Source: Mesorhizobium sp. M7A.F.Ca.US.008.03.1.1 (GTDB lineage: Bacteria > Pseudomonadota > Alphaproteobacteria > Rhizobiales > Rhizobiaceae). From it: DNA of 64,000 nucleotides. Position 1 is the first letter of the stretch. The number at the start of each line of letters is the position of its first letter. The translations under genes and the position numbers were made by a program. Positions 47,130 through 55,703 of the stretch are shown here, piece by piece. The stretch is from contig NZ_RZRU01000011.1 in NCBI RefSeq assembly GCF_003997495.1, positions 1 to 64,000 of the forward strand, given 5' to 3'. The notes under the pieces are model-generated. The model was not told the origin of the DNA. It did no database searches and saw nothing but the letters and a program-made list of their open reading frames with translations.

Positions 47130-47741
47130 ATGTCGACACCCACATCGAAAACACTCGGCTCATCCAGGCTCCAGCACGATCTCTTTGGTGCTGCCGATAA
47201 CCTGCCGGAAGGTTTCCTCTACCAGCCCGAGTTGATCGCGGCGCAAGAAGAAACGGAACTCGCCGGGCATCTCGAAGGCCTGTCCTTCGAGGCGTTCGAT
47301 TTCCATGGCCATCTGGCAAACCGGCGCGTCGTCCGTTTCGGCCTGAGTTACGACTATGACAGGCGTCGGGTCGTTGAGGCGCCGCCGATCCCTGACTTCC
47401 TGTTCGCCCTACGCGATAAGATCGCGGCATTGGCAGGCAGGCCCGCCGAGGCCTTCGCGCAAGTGTTGATCAATGAATACCGGCCCGGCGCCGGTATCGG
47501 CTGGCATCGAGACAAGCCTCATTTCGAAGACGTTGCGGGTGTTTCGTTGCTGGCGCCTTGCAGCTTCCGGCTGCGGCGGAAGATTGGCGCCAAGTGGGAT
47601 CGCCGCACCATCGTCGTCGAACCAAGGTCGGCGTATCTCATGACCGGACCATCGCGCACGGAATGGGAGCATAGCATTCCGCCAGTTGACCTGCATCGAT
47701 ACTCGATCACCTTGCGGACATTGCGCGCCAACTCCGCGTGA
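47130..47741 (+). CDS. alkB: AlkB-type 2-oxoglutarate/Fe(II) dioxygenase
   Basis: 203 residues. The iron ligands are in GIGWHRDKPHF (His, Asp) and EWEHSIPPV (His), and the 2-oxoglutarate-binding arginine region is RYSITLRTLR. The family removes alkyl groups from damaged DNA or RNA; this resembles the class that includes ALKBH and rhizobial AlkB-like repair enzymes. No ada gene is adjacent. It starts directly after an AT-poor gap with no EcfG-type site; the ribosome site is weak (CCAGG). Confidence 0.87.
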   Translation: MSTPTSKTLGSSRLQHDLFGAADNLPEGFLYQPELIAAQEETELAGHLEGLSFEAFDFHGHLANRRVVRFGLSYDYDRRRVVEAPPIPDFLFALRDKIAALAGRPAEAFAQVLINEYRPGAGIGWHRDKPHFEDVAGVSLLAPCSFRLRRKIGAKWDRRTIVVEPRSAYLMTGPSRTEWEHSIPPVDLHRYSITLRTLRANSA

Positions 47742-47810
47742 GCATCGCGCGCCGAGCCGTTCTGAGGCATCGCCAGCGCCATCACGAGTTCTTGAACGCA
47801 AACGGTTCCG

Positions 47811-47835
47811 GGAACCTCCCAACCACAAGTTGGTT
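47811..47835 (+). promoter_or_regulatory. EcfG-type promoter for the DUF2231-sorbosone dehydrogenase operon
   Basis: GGAAC at 47811-47815, 16 bases, then GGTT at 47832-47835, 31 bases before the ATG. Confidence 0.65.
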
Positions 47836-47866
47836 TGGAGGACAGGTACAGCTTCAAAGGAGGAGA

Positions 47867-48313
47867 ATGTCCATGGCCCGTGCCCGATCCGTGTTGGTGG
47901 CCGCCAGGCGTCCGTTCCATAAAACGCCAATGGCAGTCGCAAATGCATGTTTCGTCGGCACATTGCTGACCGACGTTGCCTATTGGCGAAGCGCTGAAAT
48001 GATGTGGGCCGATTTTTCCGCCTGGCTGCTCCTTGCCGGCCTGGTTGTGGGCGTGCTCGCGGTTCTTGCAGCACTGGTCGATTTGTTTACCGGCCGGCTT
48101 TCCGGTGAAACCGGGCGTGTATGGCCATATCTCCTCGGCAGCCTCGTCGTGCTCGTCGTATCGCTCTTCAACGCACTGGTGCACAGCCGGGATGCCTGGA
48201 CCTCGGTCGTGCCGACGGGGCTCATCCTGTCCGCCGTCGCCGTAATCGTTATCCTCTTGCTGGGGCTGCTGGGATGGAGTTCCGCCCGCAATCAAGTGGA
48301 GGTGGTCGAATGA
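47867..48313 (+). CDS. DUF2231-type membrane protein
   Basis: 148 residues from ATG 47867, after AAAGGAGGAGA. Four helices at about residues 28-45, 58-80, 92-110 and 122-142; [23 protein letters not shown] and the Asp in ALVDLFTG fit DUF2231, a haem- or quinone-associated membrane domain. It overlaps the sorbosone-dehydrogenase-like gene by ATGA, a pairing seen in many alphaproteobacteria, so it may be the membrane electron acceptor of that enzyme. An EcfG-type promoter precedes it. Confidence 0.83.
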   Translation: MSMARARSVLVAARRPFHKTPMAVANACFVGTLLTDVAYWRSAEMMWADFSAWLLLAGLVVGVLAVLAALVDLFTGRLSGETGRVWPYLLGSLVVLVVSLFNALVHSRDAWTSVVPTGLILSAVAVIVILLLGLLGWSSARNQVEVVE

Positions 48314-49650
48314 ATGTCTCCGCAAGACATATCCGGCGTATCGCGAGCCTCGGTCTGCTGTTCGGATCGATTTTGGCGCTGCCCGCATGCAGCGACAACG
48401 AACCGAAGCCCACCGACCAGGTCGGAGCGAACCCGATGCTGCCTGAACCTATTCAGTATCTGGTGCCGCCGATGCATGTCGCGTCGGTCATCGGTTGGAA
48501 ACAAGACGAGAAGCCGATGGTCGCCAAGGGGTTGCAAATCCAGGCCTTCGCCAAGGGCTTGAGGCATCCGCGCTCGCTTTACACATTGCCGAATGGTGAC
48601 GTTCTGGTGGTCGAGTCGGTGGCGCCGCCCGGTGCCGCGATCAAGCGGCCGAAAGACCTGATCATGGGCTGGATCGAGTCCATGGCGACGTCAGGCGGCG
48701 GCACCGAAGGAAGCAACCGTATTACCCTGCTGCGCGATACGAACGGCGATGGCGTGCCCGATGTCCAGGAAGTCTTCCTCGATCATCTCAATTCGCCCTT
48801 TGGCGTCGCTCTGGTCGGCAGCGATCTCTACGTCGCCAACACCGACGCCATCGTGCGGTACCCCTACACGTCGGGTGACATCAAGATCACCGCCCCGGGC
48901 ACGGTGCTGACGCCGTTGCCCGGCGGGCCCATCGATCACCACTGGACAAAGTCTCTCGTGGCCAGCCCCGACGGGTCTCTGCTTTATGTCGGCATCGGAT
49001 CCAACAGCAACATCACCGAGAACGGCATCCAGGCAGAAAAGGACCGGGCCGCGATATGGGAAGTCGACAGGGCCACTGGCCGCTATCGCATTTTTGCGAG
49101 CGGCCTGCGCAATCCCAACGGGCTGAGCTGGGAGCCGCAGAGCGGCGCGCTGTGGGCTGTGATCAACGAGCGCGACGAGCTCGGGCCTAACCTGGTTCCC
49201 GACTACATGACCTCGGTCAAGGACGGCGCGTTCTATGGTTGGCCGTACAGCTACTATGGTCAGCATGTCGACCCGCGCGTGATGCCGCAGCGGCCGGATC
49301 TCGTCGCCAAGGCGATCCCTCCCGACTACGCCTTGAGTTCCCACGTCGCACCTCTGGGCTTGACGTTCTACACTGGAACCAACCTGCCGGACCCATATCG
49401 CAATGGCGCCTTTGTTGGCGAGCATGGTAGCTGGAACCGCAAGAGCTTCAACGGCTACAAGGTCGTGTTCGTGCCGTTCAAGGACGGCCATCCAGATGGC
49501 AAGCCGCAGGATGTCGTCACCGGTTTCCTGGACAACGACAGCAAGGCACACGGGCGGCCCGTCGGCGTTGCCATCGACAAATCGGGCGCGTTGCTGATCG
49601 CTGATGATGTTGGAAACACGGTCTGGCGCGTGACTCCCGCGAGCCGGTAG
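48310..49650 (+). CDS. Sorbosone dehydrogenase family lipoprotein (PQQ-type beta-propeller)
   Basis: 446 residues. A lipoprotein signal with lipobox LPAC near residue 27 is followed by a six-bladed propeller similar to soluble glucose/sorbosone dehydrogenase: [64 protein letters not shown] and GEHGSWNR. Expected to be anchored in the periplasm and to oxidise an aldose with PQQ. The substrate is unknown. It is translationally coupled to the DUF2231 membrane protein. Confidence 0.88.
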   Translation: MNVSARHIRRIASLGLLFGSILALPACSDNEPKPTDQVGANPMLPEPIQYLVPPMHVASVIGWKQDEKPMVAKGLQIQAFAKGLRHPRSLYTLPNGDVLVVESVAPPGAAIKRPKDLIMGWIESMATSGGGTEGSNRITLLRDTNGDGVPDVQEVFLDHLNSPFGVALVGSDLYVANTDAIVRYPYTSGDIKITAPGTVLTPLPGGPIDHHWTKSLVASPDGSLLYVGIGSNSNITENGIQAEKDRAAIWEVDRATGRYRIFASGLRNPNGLSWEPQSGALWAVINERDELGPNLVPDYMTSVKDGAFYGWPYSYYGQHVDPRVMPQRPDLVAKAIPPDYALSSHVAPLGLTFYTGTNLPDPYRNGAFVGEHGSWNRKSFNGYKVVFVPFKDGHPDGKPQDVVTGFLDNDSKAHGRPVGVAIDKSGALLIADDVGNTVWRVTPASR

Positions 49651-49674
49651 GCACCTGCGCAAACGCGGATCGCA

Positions 49675-50514
49675 CTATCTCGGTGCGAATTCCACCAGCG
49701 CCTTGACGAATTCTGCCGGTGCCTCGATCGGCAGGAATTCGCCGCAGTTGGCGATCCTGTGACCTTGCAGGTTCCTTGCGCCAGACAGCCTCAAGCCTTC
49801 GAGGTAATCGTCGATCGATCCGAAATCCGCGTCGCCGCGGATATAGAGGATCGGAACTTCGATGCGCGCCGGTACTGCATTGACCTTGGCATCCTCCTTG
49901 AACGCGCGATACCAATCAAAGCCGGCTTTAAGTGCCTCCGGCCTCGCATAGGCCTGCGTAAACGTCTCCCGCATCTCATTGGTCAAAGCATCGGGACGGC
50001 CGGCGAGCAGATCGAAGAAGAAATCGAAGTAGGCGCGCTGGTGGCCTGTGACCAGCAACTCCGGTAACTCAGGCACCGTATGGAAAGCGAAATGCCAGAT
50101 GTCCGGGCTTGCGACTACCTTCGTCCATGGATGAAGGCCGGGGATAACCGTATTCATCGGCACCGCGCCAACGATGCGATCGCCATGATGGCGAGCAGCG
50201 GCGAAGGCAATCATGCCGCCCACATCAAAGCCGGCAACGACGATGGATTTGGCCCCAAGCGCCCCGGCGGCTGAAATCACGATATCGGCAAGAACCTTCT
50301 TTTCCGCCGACGGCGGAGTGCCACGCGATTCCCCGATCTCCGGAAGATCGAAAGCCAACGTAAAGTACCGCGTGCCGAGCTCATCGATCACACCATCATA
50401 GATTTTCCGGGAATGGGGCCAACCGTGCAGAAGGATCAAGGCCGGTCGACCCGGATCGCCGGCCGTGGATACCGCCAGCCGCATATTGCCTGCTTCGAGG
50501 GTCCGGACAAGCAT
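49675..50514 (-). CDS. Alpha/beta hydrolase, epoxide hydrolase-like
   Basis: 279 residues. LILLHGWPHSRKIYD forms the oxyanion loop, and the nucleophile elbow VVAGFDVGGMIA places an aspartate, as in epoxide hydrolases and haloalkane dehalogenases, rather than a serine. A cap domain (about 130-200) and YIRGDADFGS precede the terminal NCGEFLPIEAP, where the expected catalytic histidine (GHF) is replaced by GEF, so the usual charge relay looks incomplete. Convergent with the sorbosone dehydrogenase gene. Natural substrate unknown. Confidence 0.82.
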   Translation of the reverse strand: MLVRTLEAGNMRLAVSTAGDPGRPALILLHGWPHSRKIYDGVIDELGTRYFTLAFDLPEIGESRGTPPSAEKKVLADIVISAAGALGAKSIVVAGFDVGGMIAFAAARHHGDRIVGAVPMNTVIPGLHPWTKVVASPDIWHFAFHTVPELPELLVTGHQRAYFDFFFDLLAGRPDALTNEMRETFTQAYARPEALKAGFDWYRAFKEDAKVNAVPARIEVPILYIRGDADFGSIDDYLEGLRLSGARNLQGHRIANCGEFLPIEAPAEFVKALVEFAPR

Positions 50515-50706
50515 CGTCTATCCATTCTCAGGAACTCACGAGAAAACGACCAGCGAACGAATAGGTTGCTCGGCCAGGTTTTGCCGGCATCGCTCACCGC
50601 TGCCTGTTGTGGTCAGTGCTCAAGAACCCAGCCCACTGTGAGCTGGCTGGACCGTCACCAAGTGGGAGGAGGGGCCATCTCGCCACCGGCCTGTTGGTCC
50701 GCCTGC

Positions 50707-50731
50707 GGAACAAGCATTCAACGCTGGCGTT
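50707..50731 (+). promoter_or_regulatory. EcfG-type promoter for the NAD(P)H-dependent oxidoreductase gene
   Basis: GGAAC at 50707-50711, 16 bases, then CGTT at 50728-50731. Full consensus, 90 bases before the ATG at 50822. The rest of the 307-base gap (50515-50821) shows no gene. Confidence 0.7.
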
Positions 50732-50821
50732 GAAATGCGGGCGAACCCGCAACGGGCGAATGAGCTGTCGCAATGTCATCGCGGCGGCGATTTGCAATTA
50801 GGACAATGCAGGGAGATTCAC

Positions 50822-51439
50822 ATGCCGCTTACGGCCTTCGCGCTCAATTGCTCGCTCAAAGCTTCGAACGACAGCGAAAAATCCTCCACCGATCGGTTGC
50901 TCGCGGATGTCCTGGCGGCGCTGATGCAATACGAAGTGAAGGGCGAGATCGTGCGTGCGCTCAGCCACGATATCAAACCCGGCGTGCTCTCCGAAATGGG
51001 CGCGGGCGACGATTGGCCGAAACTCAGGAAGAAAATACTGGCGGCCGACATCTTCGTGCTCGGGCTCCCGATCTGGCTTGGCCAGCCCTCGAGTGTGGCC
51101 AAGCGCGTCCTGGAGCGGATGGATGCGTTTCTTGAGGAGACCGATGACAGAGGGCGAATGCCGGCAGCAGGAAAGGTGGCGCTGGTGGCTGTCGTCGGCA
51201 ATGAGGACGGTGCGCATCACTGCCACGCGGAATGCTTTCAGGCATTGAACGATGTTGGCTTCACCATCCCGGCCAATGGCGGGGTCTACTGGGTTGGCGA
51301 AGCCATGGAGGAGGTCAACTATGTCGACCTGCCGGCAACACCGGAAAAAGTCTCGGGTGCGATCGAAATGGCAGCCTCAAACGCTGCCCATCTCGCTGGA
51401 TTGTTGAAGGACCGAGGTTACTCGGGCGTTTCGAAGTGA
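50822..51439 (+). CDS. Flavodoxin-like NAD(P)H-dependent oxidoreductase
   Basis: 205 residues from ATG 50822 after CAGGGAGATTCAC. FMN-reductase/flavodoxin fold: ALNCSLKASNDSEKSSTDRLL for the FMN phosphate, DIFVLGLPIWLGQPSSVAKRVLERMD, VALVAVVGNEDGAHHC and NGGVYWVGEA. It likely carries out two-electron reduction of quinones or related compounds, protecting against oxidative stress. Its full-consensus EcfG promoter fits this. Confidence 0.86.
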   Translation: MPLTAFALNCSLKASNDSEKSSTDRLLADVLAALMQYEVKGEIVRALSHDIKPGVLSEMGAGDDWPKLRKKILAADIFVLGLPIWLGQPSSVAKRVLERMDAFLEETDDRGRMPAAGKVALVAVVGNEDGAHHCHAECFQALNDVGFTIPANGGVYWVGEAMEEVNYVDLPATPEKVSGAIEMAASNAAHLAGLLKDRGYSGVSK

Positions 51440-51501
51440 CCTGTGTCCGCCTAAACACCTTTGAGCGGCCAGACCCTGGCAGCGTCGATGAGGTCTAGTC
51501 G

Positions 51502-51526
51502 GGAACAGGAAGGCTTGTAGCGAGTT
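51502..51526 (+). promoter_or_regulatory. EcfG-like promoter for the DUF3309 gene
   Basis: GGAAC at 51502-51506, 16 bases, then AGTT at 51523-51526, 63 bases before the ATG. First base of the -10 is not consensus. Confidence 0.52.
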
Positions 51527-51589
51527 CATATTCATCAGCGGCGAGCGCCGTTGTCTATACGGCGCGAACCGCAAACAGGAGAGAAAGTC

Positions 51590-51754
51590 ATGGGTCTCGG
51601 CACAATTCTCATCATCATTCTGATTATTGCATTGCTTGGCGGTTTTAGTGGGCTTGGCGGCGGGCCATTCTACGGTACCGGCTATTATGGCGGCGGCGGC
51701 CTCGGTCTGCTGCTTCTGATAGTCATTATCCTGGTCGTGCTCGGGCGTCTCTAG
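51590..51754 (+). CDS. DUF3309 family small membrane protein
   Basis: 54 residues from ATG 51590, after CAGGAGAGAAAGTC. Two hydrophobic stretches, TILIIILIIALLGG and LGLLLLIVIILVVLGRL, are joined by a glycine/tyrosine-rich loop (GTGYYGGGG), the standard DUF3309 form. Function unknown; the family is typical of stress-responsive alphaproteobacterial genes. Confidence 0.85.
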   Translation: MGLGTILIIILIIALLGGFSGLGGGPFYGTGYYGGGGLGLLLLIVIILVVLGRL

Positions 51755-51843
51755 CGAGCCCGCGATGCGGGTGGCAGAATGTATTACCTGCCGCTTGCGG
51801 TCCTTCCCGGGTTGCTTTGAATCGATAGCAGTCCAGCAATGAC

Positions 51844-51867
51844 GGTCCGCCCTCTAGAGGGCGGACC
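51844..51867. terminator. Perfect 24-bp palindrome between convergent genes
   Basis: GGTCCGCCCTCT (51844-51855) and AGAGGGCGGACC (51856-51867) are exact reverse complements. As a hairpin it has a very stable GC stem and could end transcription of both the DUF3309 and DUF1236 genes. No T-run follows on either strand. Confidence 0.55.
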
Positions 51868-51881
51868 AATCGTCAGACATG

Positions 51882-52718
51882 TTAGGTCAAGATCAGGACG
51901 ATCTTGAACGTATCCGGATCAACGATGACGATTCGGCCGTCCGCAAGCACGAAATACTCGTAGCTTTCGTAAGCGGGAACGATCTTGACGATACGAGCCG
52001 GCAAACGATGCAGCCTGACCTTCTGGCGTGGCACTTCGACGCCGACGGTGATGTCAAAATCGACATTGGACACAGGCTCGACCTTCGTCTCCCGGATGAT
52101 CTGAGTGACTTGGGTTTTCTGTTCCACCGTCACGTTGTTGATGGAACCGGTCGACGTCGTATCCTGTGTCGAGGCCTTACCCTGAGCCTGCTTGTCCCGA
52201 GCCTGCTGGTCGGTGGAGGTGCCGGCCTTACCCTGAGCCTGCTCGTCGGTCTGCATCTTGGCCTTGCCCTGCGCCTGCTGGTCGGTGGTGGTGCCGGCCT
52301 TACCCTGAGCCTGCTCGTCGGTCTTCAGCTTGGCCTTGCCCTGCGCCTGCTGGTCGGTGGAGGTGCCGGCCTTGCCCTGAGCCTGCTCGTCGGTCTGCAT
52401 CTTGGCCTTGCCCTGGGCTTGTTGGGCGGTAGAGGTGCCCGCCTTGCCCTGAGCCTGCTCATCTGTCTTCAGCTTGGCCTTGCCCTGGGCCTGTTGGTCG
52501 GTGGTGGTGCCGGCTTTGCCCTGCGCCTGCTCGTCGGTCTTCAGCTTGGCTTTGCCCTGGGCCTGCTCGCCCATCTTGGAACCGCTCTGGCAGTCAGCCT
52601 GCCCGGAAGCGCAATTGGCGTCTGCGCCAGATTGGCTTTCGGGCTGTTGTGTCTGAGCCATTGCCGTTCCACAGCCGAGCCCGATCGCCAGCATGCTGGT
52701 AATGAGAACATGTTTCAT
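51882..52718 (-). CDS. Secreted DUF1236 protein with ten 12-residue repeats
   Basis: 278 residues. Signal peptide (cleavage after GTAMA, residue 21), a short cysteine-containing stretch, then residues 56-175 built of ten 12-residue units alternating KAKLKTDEQAQG and KAGTTTDQQAQG. The C-terminal part (about 190-278) is DUF1236, ending in DGRIVIVDPDTFKIVLIL. The repeat is hydrophilic, glycine/glutamine/lysine-rich and free of aromatic residues, like LEA or hydrophilin proteins. DUF1236 proteins are periplasmic; the role is unknown. An EcfG-type promoter lies 42 bases upstream. Confidence 0.85.
   Translation of the reverse strand: MKHVLITSMLAIGLGCGTAMAQTQQPESQSGADANCASGQADCQSGSKMGEQAQGKAKLKTDEQAQGKAGTTTDQQAQGKAKLKTDEQAQGKAGTSTAQQAQGKAKMQTDEQAQGKAGTSTDQQAQGKAKLKTDEQAQGKAGTTTDQQAQGKAKMQTDEQAQGKAGTSTDQQARDKQAQGKASTQDTTSTGSINNVTVEQKTQVTQIIRETKVEPVSNVDFDITVGVEVPRQKVRLHRLPARIVKIVPAYESYEYFVLADGRIVIVDPDTFKIVLILT
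52194..52553 (-). repeat. Five 72-bp direct repeats inside the DUF1236 gene
   Basis: The coding repeat above, 360 bases long. Each 72-bp unit codes two 12-residue half-repeats. Unit differences are few (KL/MQ, TTT/TST), indicating recent expansion, and copy number may vary between strains. Confidence 0.85.
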
Positions 52719-52759
52719 GGGAAATCTCCCTGAGTAAGGTTCGTCCCTTCAGTGCGTAG

Positions 52760-52784
52760 AACCAGCACCCAAAAAAAATGTTCC
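52760..52784 (-). promoter_or_regulatory. EcfG-type promoter for the DUF1236 gene
   Basis: On the minus strand GGAAC (52784-52780), 16 bases including a run of eight T, then GGTT (52763-52760). Confidence 0.65.
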
Positions 52785-52912
52785 GAGATAGTTGAGTGAC
52801 GGCTAAAAAAACGACCTCACTTGAGACATACGATGGCGGGCGGAAGCCGTGGTCAAAACGACCTTTTCAACCTTGCCGATTGCCCTAGCTGTCTCCTTAG
52901 AGGAGACCGGAC

Positions 52913-53365
52913 ATGGCAATTTACAGTCTGAGAATGGTCAGCTTCATTTTCGTTGCATTGGCTTTCGCTCCGGCCGCCGCGCATTTTTTCGCGATGTTCA
53001 ACAAGATGAAGCTGGACGGGCCGAACTATCTGGCTGCGCAGCGCGCCTATGATGGATGGAGCCTGTTCGGCATCGTGGTGCTGGGAGCATTGCTCTCTAC
53101 GGCCGCCCTGGCGATCCTGCTCTACCGAGCGAGTGCATCTTTCGGCTTGGTTGTTGTCGCCTTTCTCAGCATCGGCGCCACGCAATTTGCCTTCTGGACG
53201 CTGACCTATCCAATCAATCAGGCGACCCGGAACTGGACTGTCCTCCCTGAAAACTGGGAGCTGTTGCGGCGCCAATGGGAGTATTCGCATGCCATCGCCG
53301 CGGGCCTCAATGCCTTGGCGTTGCTGGTTCTTTTCATATCGGCGCTTCGCGCTGCCGTGCGTTGA
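52913..53365 (+). CDS. DUF1772-like small membrane protein
   Basis: 150 residues with four helices (about 5-25, 50-72, 78-98 and 125-146) and the conserved asparagine/arginine region YPINQATRNWTVLPENWELLRRQWEYSHA, which resembles DUF1772 (anthrone-oxygenase-like) proteins. ATG 52913 follows AGAGGAGACCGGAC. Function unknown. Confidence 0.72.
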   Translation: MAIYSLRMVSFIFVALAFAPAAAHFFAMFNKMKLDGPNYLAAQRAYDGWSLFGIVVLGALLSTAALAILLYRASASFGLVVVAFLSIGATQFAFWTLTYPINQATRNWTVLPENWELLRRQWEYSHAIAAGLNALALLVLFISALRAAVR

Positions 53366-53461
53366 ACGACCACGTCCTCACCAGCACGGCCGCCGAGCGA
53401 GCAGGAACCACCAATTAAGCGAAATCATTGATACGCAAGATGTTTCCAGCGTGACCCGAAA

Positions 53462-53698
53462 ATGAAGCGGTACTATTTCGATCTTCAAAATGGTGACGGC
53501 ACCGTACCCGACGATGACGGGCAGCTGTTCGAATCCCGGGAACAAGCCAGAGCGGAAGCGATTCGTATTTTGCAGGATGTCGCCCAAGACGAAATGCCAG
53601 ATCGCGATTTCGTCAAGGTAACCGTCAAAGTGCGCGATGAGATCGGTGCGCAGATGTTTGAGGCGTCGCTTGTCCTGACCTCCGGATGGAGCGTGTGA
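53462..53698 (+). CDS. DUF6894 family small protein
   Basis: 78 residues: MKRYYFDLQNGDGTVPDDDG, then REQARAEAIRILQDVAQDE and a strand-rich end. It has the same architecture as the product of 45172-45426. GGAAC at 53405 is followed by CATT at 17 bases, which I do not count as an EcfG site. Confidence 0.78.
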   Translation: MKRYYFDLQNGDGTVPDDDGQLFESREQARAEAIRILQDVAQDEMPDRDFVKVTVKVRDEIGAQMFEASLVLTSGWSV

Positions 53699-53708
53699 TG
53701 CCGCAGTG

Positions 53709-53966
53709 CTAGCGGCGATACCGCACCGGGATTTGCACGACATTCTCCGATCCAGGCAGATCAAAGGCCATGGCCAACTGGCGTACGGAGGCCATCTCCA
53801 CGATCAGTTCTTCGATCGAAAGATCCGGCAGACCGGTCTTCACCCTCTGCCTCACCCTGGCCGCAAGTTCATGAACCCGCACCGGGACGAAAAGCGGGCT
53901 GTCGTCCAGCAGCTTGCTGATTTCGATGACCACATCGGCGTCGATGTCTTTCGGCAATTCCCGCAT
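53709..53966 (-). CDS. 85-residue protein, unknown function
   Basis: ATG at 53966 follows TTGGAGGTAACGCCC. The protein (MRELPKDIDADVVIEISKLL, then FVPVRVHELAARVRQRVKTG and LSIEELIVEMASVRQLAMAF) is helical and soluble. An open frame extends upstream to 54113 without a ribosome site. No family recognised. Convergent with the DUF6894 gene. Confidence 0.62.
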   Translation of the reverse strand: MRELPKDIDADVVIEISKLLDDSPLFVPVRVHELAARVRQRVKTGLPDLSIEELIVEMASVRQLAMAFDLPGSENVVQIPVRYRR

Positions 53967-54265
53967 GGGCGTTACCTCCAATCGAAGCAACAGCCCGCTA
54001 TATCGGCGCGACGGGCGATCAGGCATTGAGCGCCGGGCAATGGGATCGGAGAAGGACCTGCTTGGCGCTGGCCGATGGCCTGATTCATAAAACTGCGGGC
54101 ATCGGTGTGTCACGAAAAAATATCGGTACGGAAATTACCAAGCGGCTCATCCACGCAATCCACAAGGCTTTCCCCAAATCGCGGCTCCGGCAGCGGCTGC
54201 TCCCGACAGAGGAGGAACAAAAAAAAGGGCCCGGAATTGAGACTGACGGATTGGAGGATTTAGCC

Positions 54266-54460
54266 ATGGACAGCAGGGAAGAAAAGATCAAACGGCGAGC
54301 CCATGAAATCTGGGAGCAAGAGGGCCGCCCGGCCGGCCGCGAACAGGAGCACTGGGATCGGGCCGTGCAGGAGATCGAAGCTGAGGGTTCGGAGACTGAA
54401 CGTGGCCCGGTTTTGCCTGACCCGACAGTTGCAGCCGATTCCAATAGCTTGAAGCGTTGA
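54266..54460 (+). CDS. DUF2934 family small protein
   Basis: 64 residues from ATG 54266 after TTGGAGGATTTAGCC. The motif EEKIKRRAHEIWEQEGRPAG followed by REQEHWDRAVQEIE defines DUF2934, a short helical family common in rhizobia. The tail is acidic and proline-containing. Function unknown. The 299 bases upstream show no gene or clear promoter. Confidence 0.88.
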   Translation: MDSREEKIKRRAHEIWEQEGRPAGREQEHWDRAVQEIEAEGSETERGPVLPDPTVAADSNSLKR

Positions 54461-54549
54461 TCGTCAAATGCCGTGGCGTCTTGAGAGCCCGATCAGGCAA
54501 CCAAATTGGTGGAACCTCGTTTGCCGGACAGCAACCAGAGGAGGTTTCG

Positions 54550-54873
54550 ATGAAGAGGTTCTTTTCACTCCTGGTCTTGGCCGCTGTCCTTGCGCTCGGC
54601 GCCTGCGACAACAATACCGAGCCGATGAAAGCCAACACCGGCAGCATCAACAAGAACCCACAGGTTGACCAGGCCGCCAGACCAGAGTCCACGACTGGTG
54701 GTAATCAGCTACTGTGCCCCAGAGCCAATGAACTCCGTCTCACATTGCGACACACCTCTCCTGCGCGTCGCCTATCTCGATGGGGGACCGCAGAACGGCG
54801 CTCCGGTTATCCTGCTGCATGGCTGGCCCGACGACGCGACGACATACGCTCGCATTTCGCCGGTCCTTCATGA
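54550..54873 (+). CDS. Small lipoprotein whose frame runs into the next gene
   Basis: ATG 54550 after AGAGGAGGTTTCG. A lipoprotein signal MKRFFSLLVLAAVLALGAC has a clear lipobox LGAC. Residues 20-50 (DNNTEPMKANTGSINKNPQV) are polar, as in short entericidin-like lipoproteins of about 50-55 residues. From residue about 60 the frame crosses into the start of the alpha/beta hydrolase gene and turns arginine-rich (RRLSRWGTAERRSGY), which looks like out-of-frame translation. The true ancestral stop is probably lost. Confidence 0.55.
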   Translation: MKRFFSLLVLAAVLALGACDNNTEPMKANTGSINKNPQVDQAARPESTTGGNQLLCPRANELRLTLRHTSPARRLSRWGTAERRSGYPAAWLARRRDDIRSHFAGPS

Positions 54874-55624
54874 GGCTGGCTTCCGGACGTTTTCGCCTTG
54901 GTTGCGAGGCTTTGGGCCGACATCGTTCCTGTCGAAAGATATCATGCGCTCGGGCGAGATTGCCGCGATGGCGCAGGATGTGCTGGATTTTGCCGATGCG
55001 CTTGGCCTCAGCCGCTTTGCAGTCGTCGGACACGATTGGGGCGCTCGGATATCCTATCTGCTCGCGTCGGTTTTCCCGGACCGCATCAAGTGCTGTGCTG
55101 CGCTGTCGCTCGGCTGGCAACCGGGCAAACCAGCAACGCCGACGCCCGGACAAGCGAAAGCATTTTGGTATCAATGGTTCATGGCGACGGCACGGGGCGC
55201 TGAGTTCGTACGAAACAACGGCAAGGAATTCGCCAGATACCAGTGGGACAGCTGGGGTCCATCAGGCTGGTTCGACGACGCTATTTTCGATGGTGTCGCG
55301 AGTTCGTTCGAAAATCCTGACTGGGCGGATGTGACGTTGCATTCTTATCGGGTCCGATGGGAAGAGGCCGAGCCCGATCCGCGCTATGCCGAACTCGCCC
55401 GCCGGCAAGCAGCGGTCAAGATCATCACGGTGCCAATCCTGATGCTTCATGGTGGCGACGACCGCGTTGTGTTTGCCCAGTCTTCAGAGGGGCTCGAAGA
55501 GCATTTCACCGCGTTCTACAGGCGGGTGGTGCTGGATGGCATCGGACACTTCCCGACGCGTGAGGCATCGGATCAAGTTTCGCGATTGTTGGCGGCGTTT
55601 CTCGATAGCCATTGCAAGCGCTGA
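54728..55624 (+). CDS. Alpha/beta hydrolase, epoxide hydrolase-like
   Basis: 298 residues from ATG 54728; the frame is open to 54665, but those residues are non-homologous and overlap the lipoprotein. VILLHGWPDDATTYA gives the oxyanion hole, VVGHDWGARIS the nucleophile elbow with Asp, LMLHGGDDRVVF the acidic partner and LDGIGHFPTREA the catalytic histidine, the complete set of an epoxide-hydrolase-like enzyme. Natural substrate unknown. The overlap with the preceding lipoprotein frame is 146 bases. Confidence 0.85.
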   Translation: MNSVSHCDTPLLRVAYLDGGPQNGAPVILLHGWPDDATTYARISPVLHEAGFRTFSPWLRGFGPTSFLSKDIMRSGEIAAMAQDVLDFADALGLSRFAVVGHDWGARISYLLASVFPDRIKCCAALSLGWQPGKPATPTPGQAKAFWYQWFMATARGAEFVRNNGKEFARYQWDSWGPSGWFDDAIFDGVASSFENPDWADVTLHSYRVRWEEAEPDPRYAELARRQAAVKIITVPILMLHGGDDRVVFAQSSEGLEEHFTAFYRRVVLDGIGHFPTREASDQVSRLLAAFLDSHCKR

Positions 55625-55703
55625 AGCCGGAACCTGACGCATCGCCGCGCATTTCGTCTTCATGCTAGGTCTCGCAATCAATCGGCAGCCAGGGAGAATT
55701 TGG

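Noticed and set aside
52194..52553. Possible CRISPR-like array
   Set aside because: The repeats are contiguous, have no spacers and keep one reading frame in a secreted protein.
53405..53430. EcfG-like promoter before the DUF6894 gene
   Set aside because: GGAAC is followed at 17 bases by CATT, which lacks the GTT core.
54216..54245. EcfG-like promoter before the DUF2934 gene
   Set aside because: GGAAC with an A-run is followed by AATT/ATTG, not NGTT.
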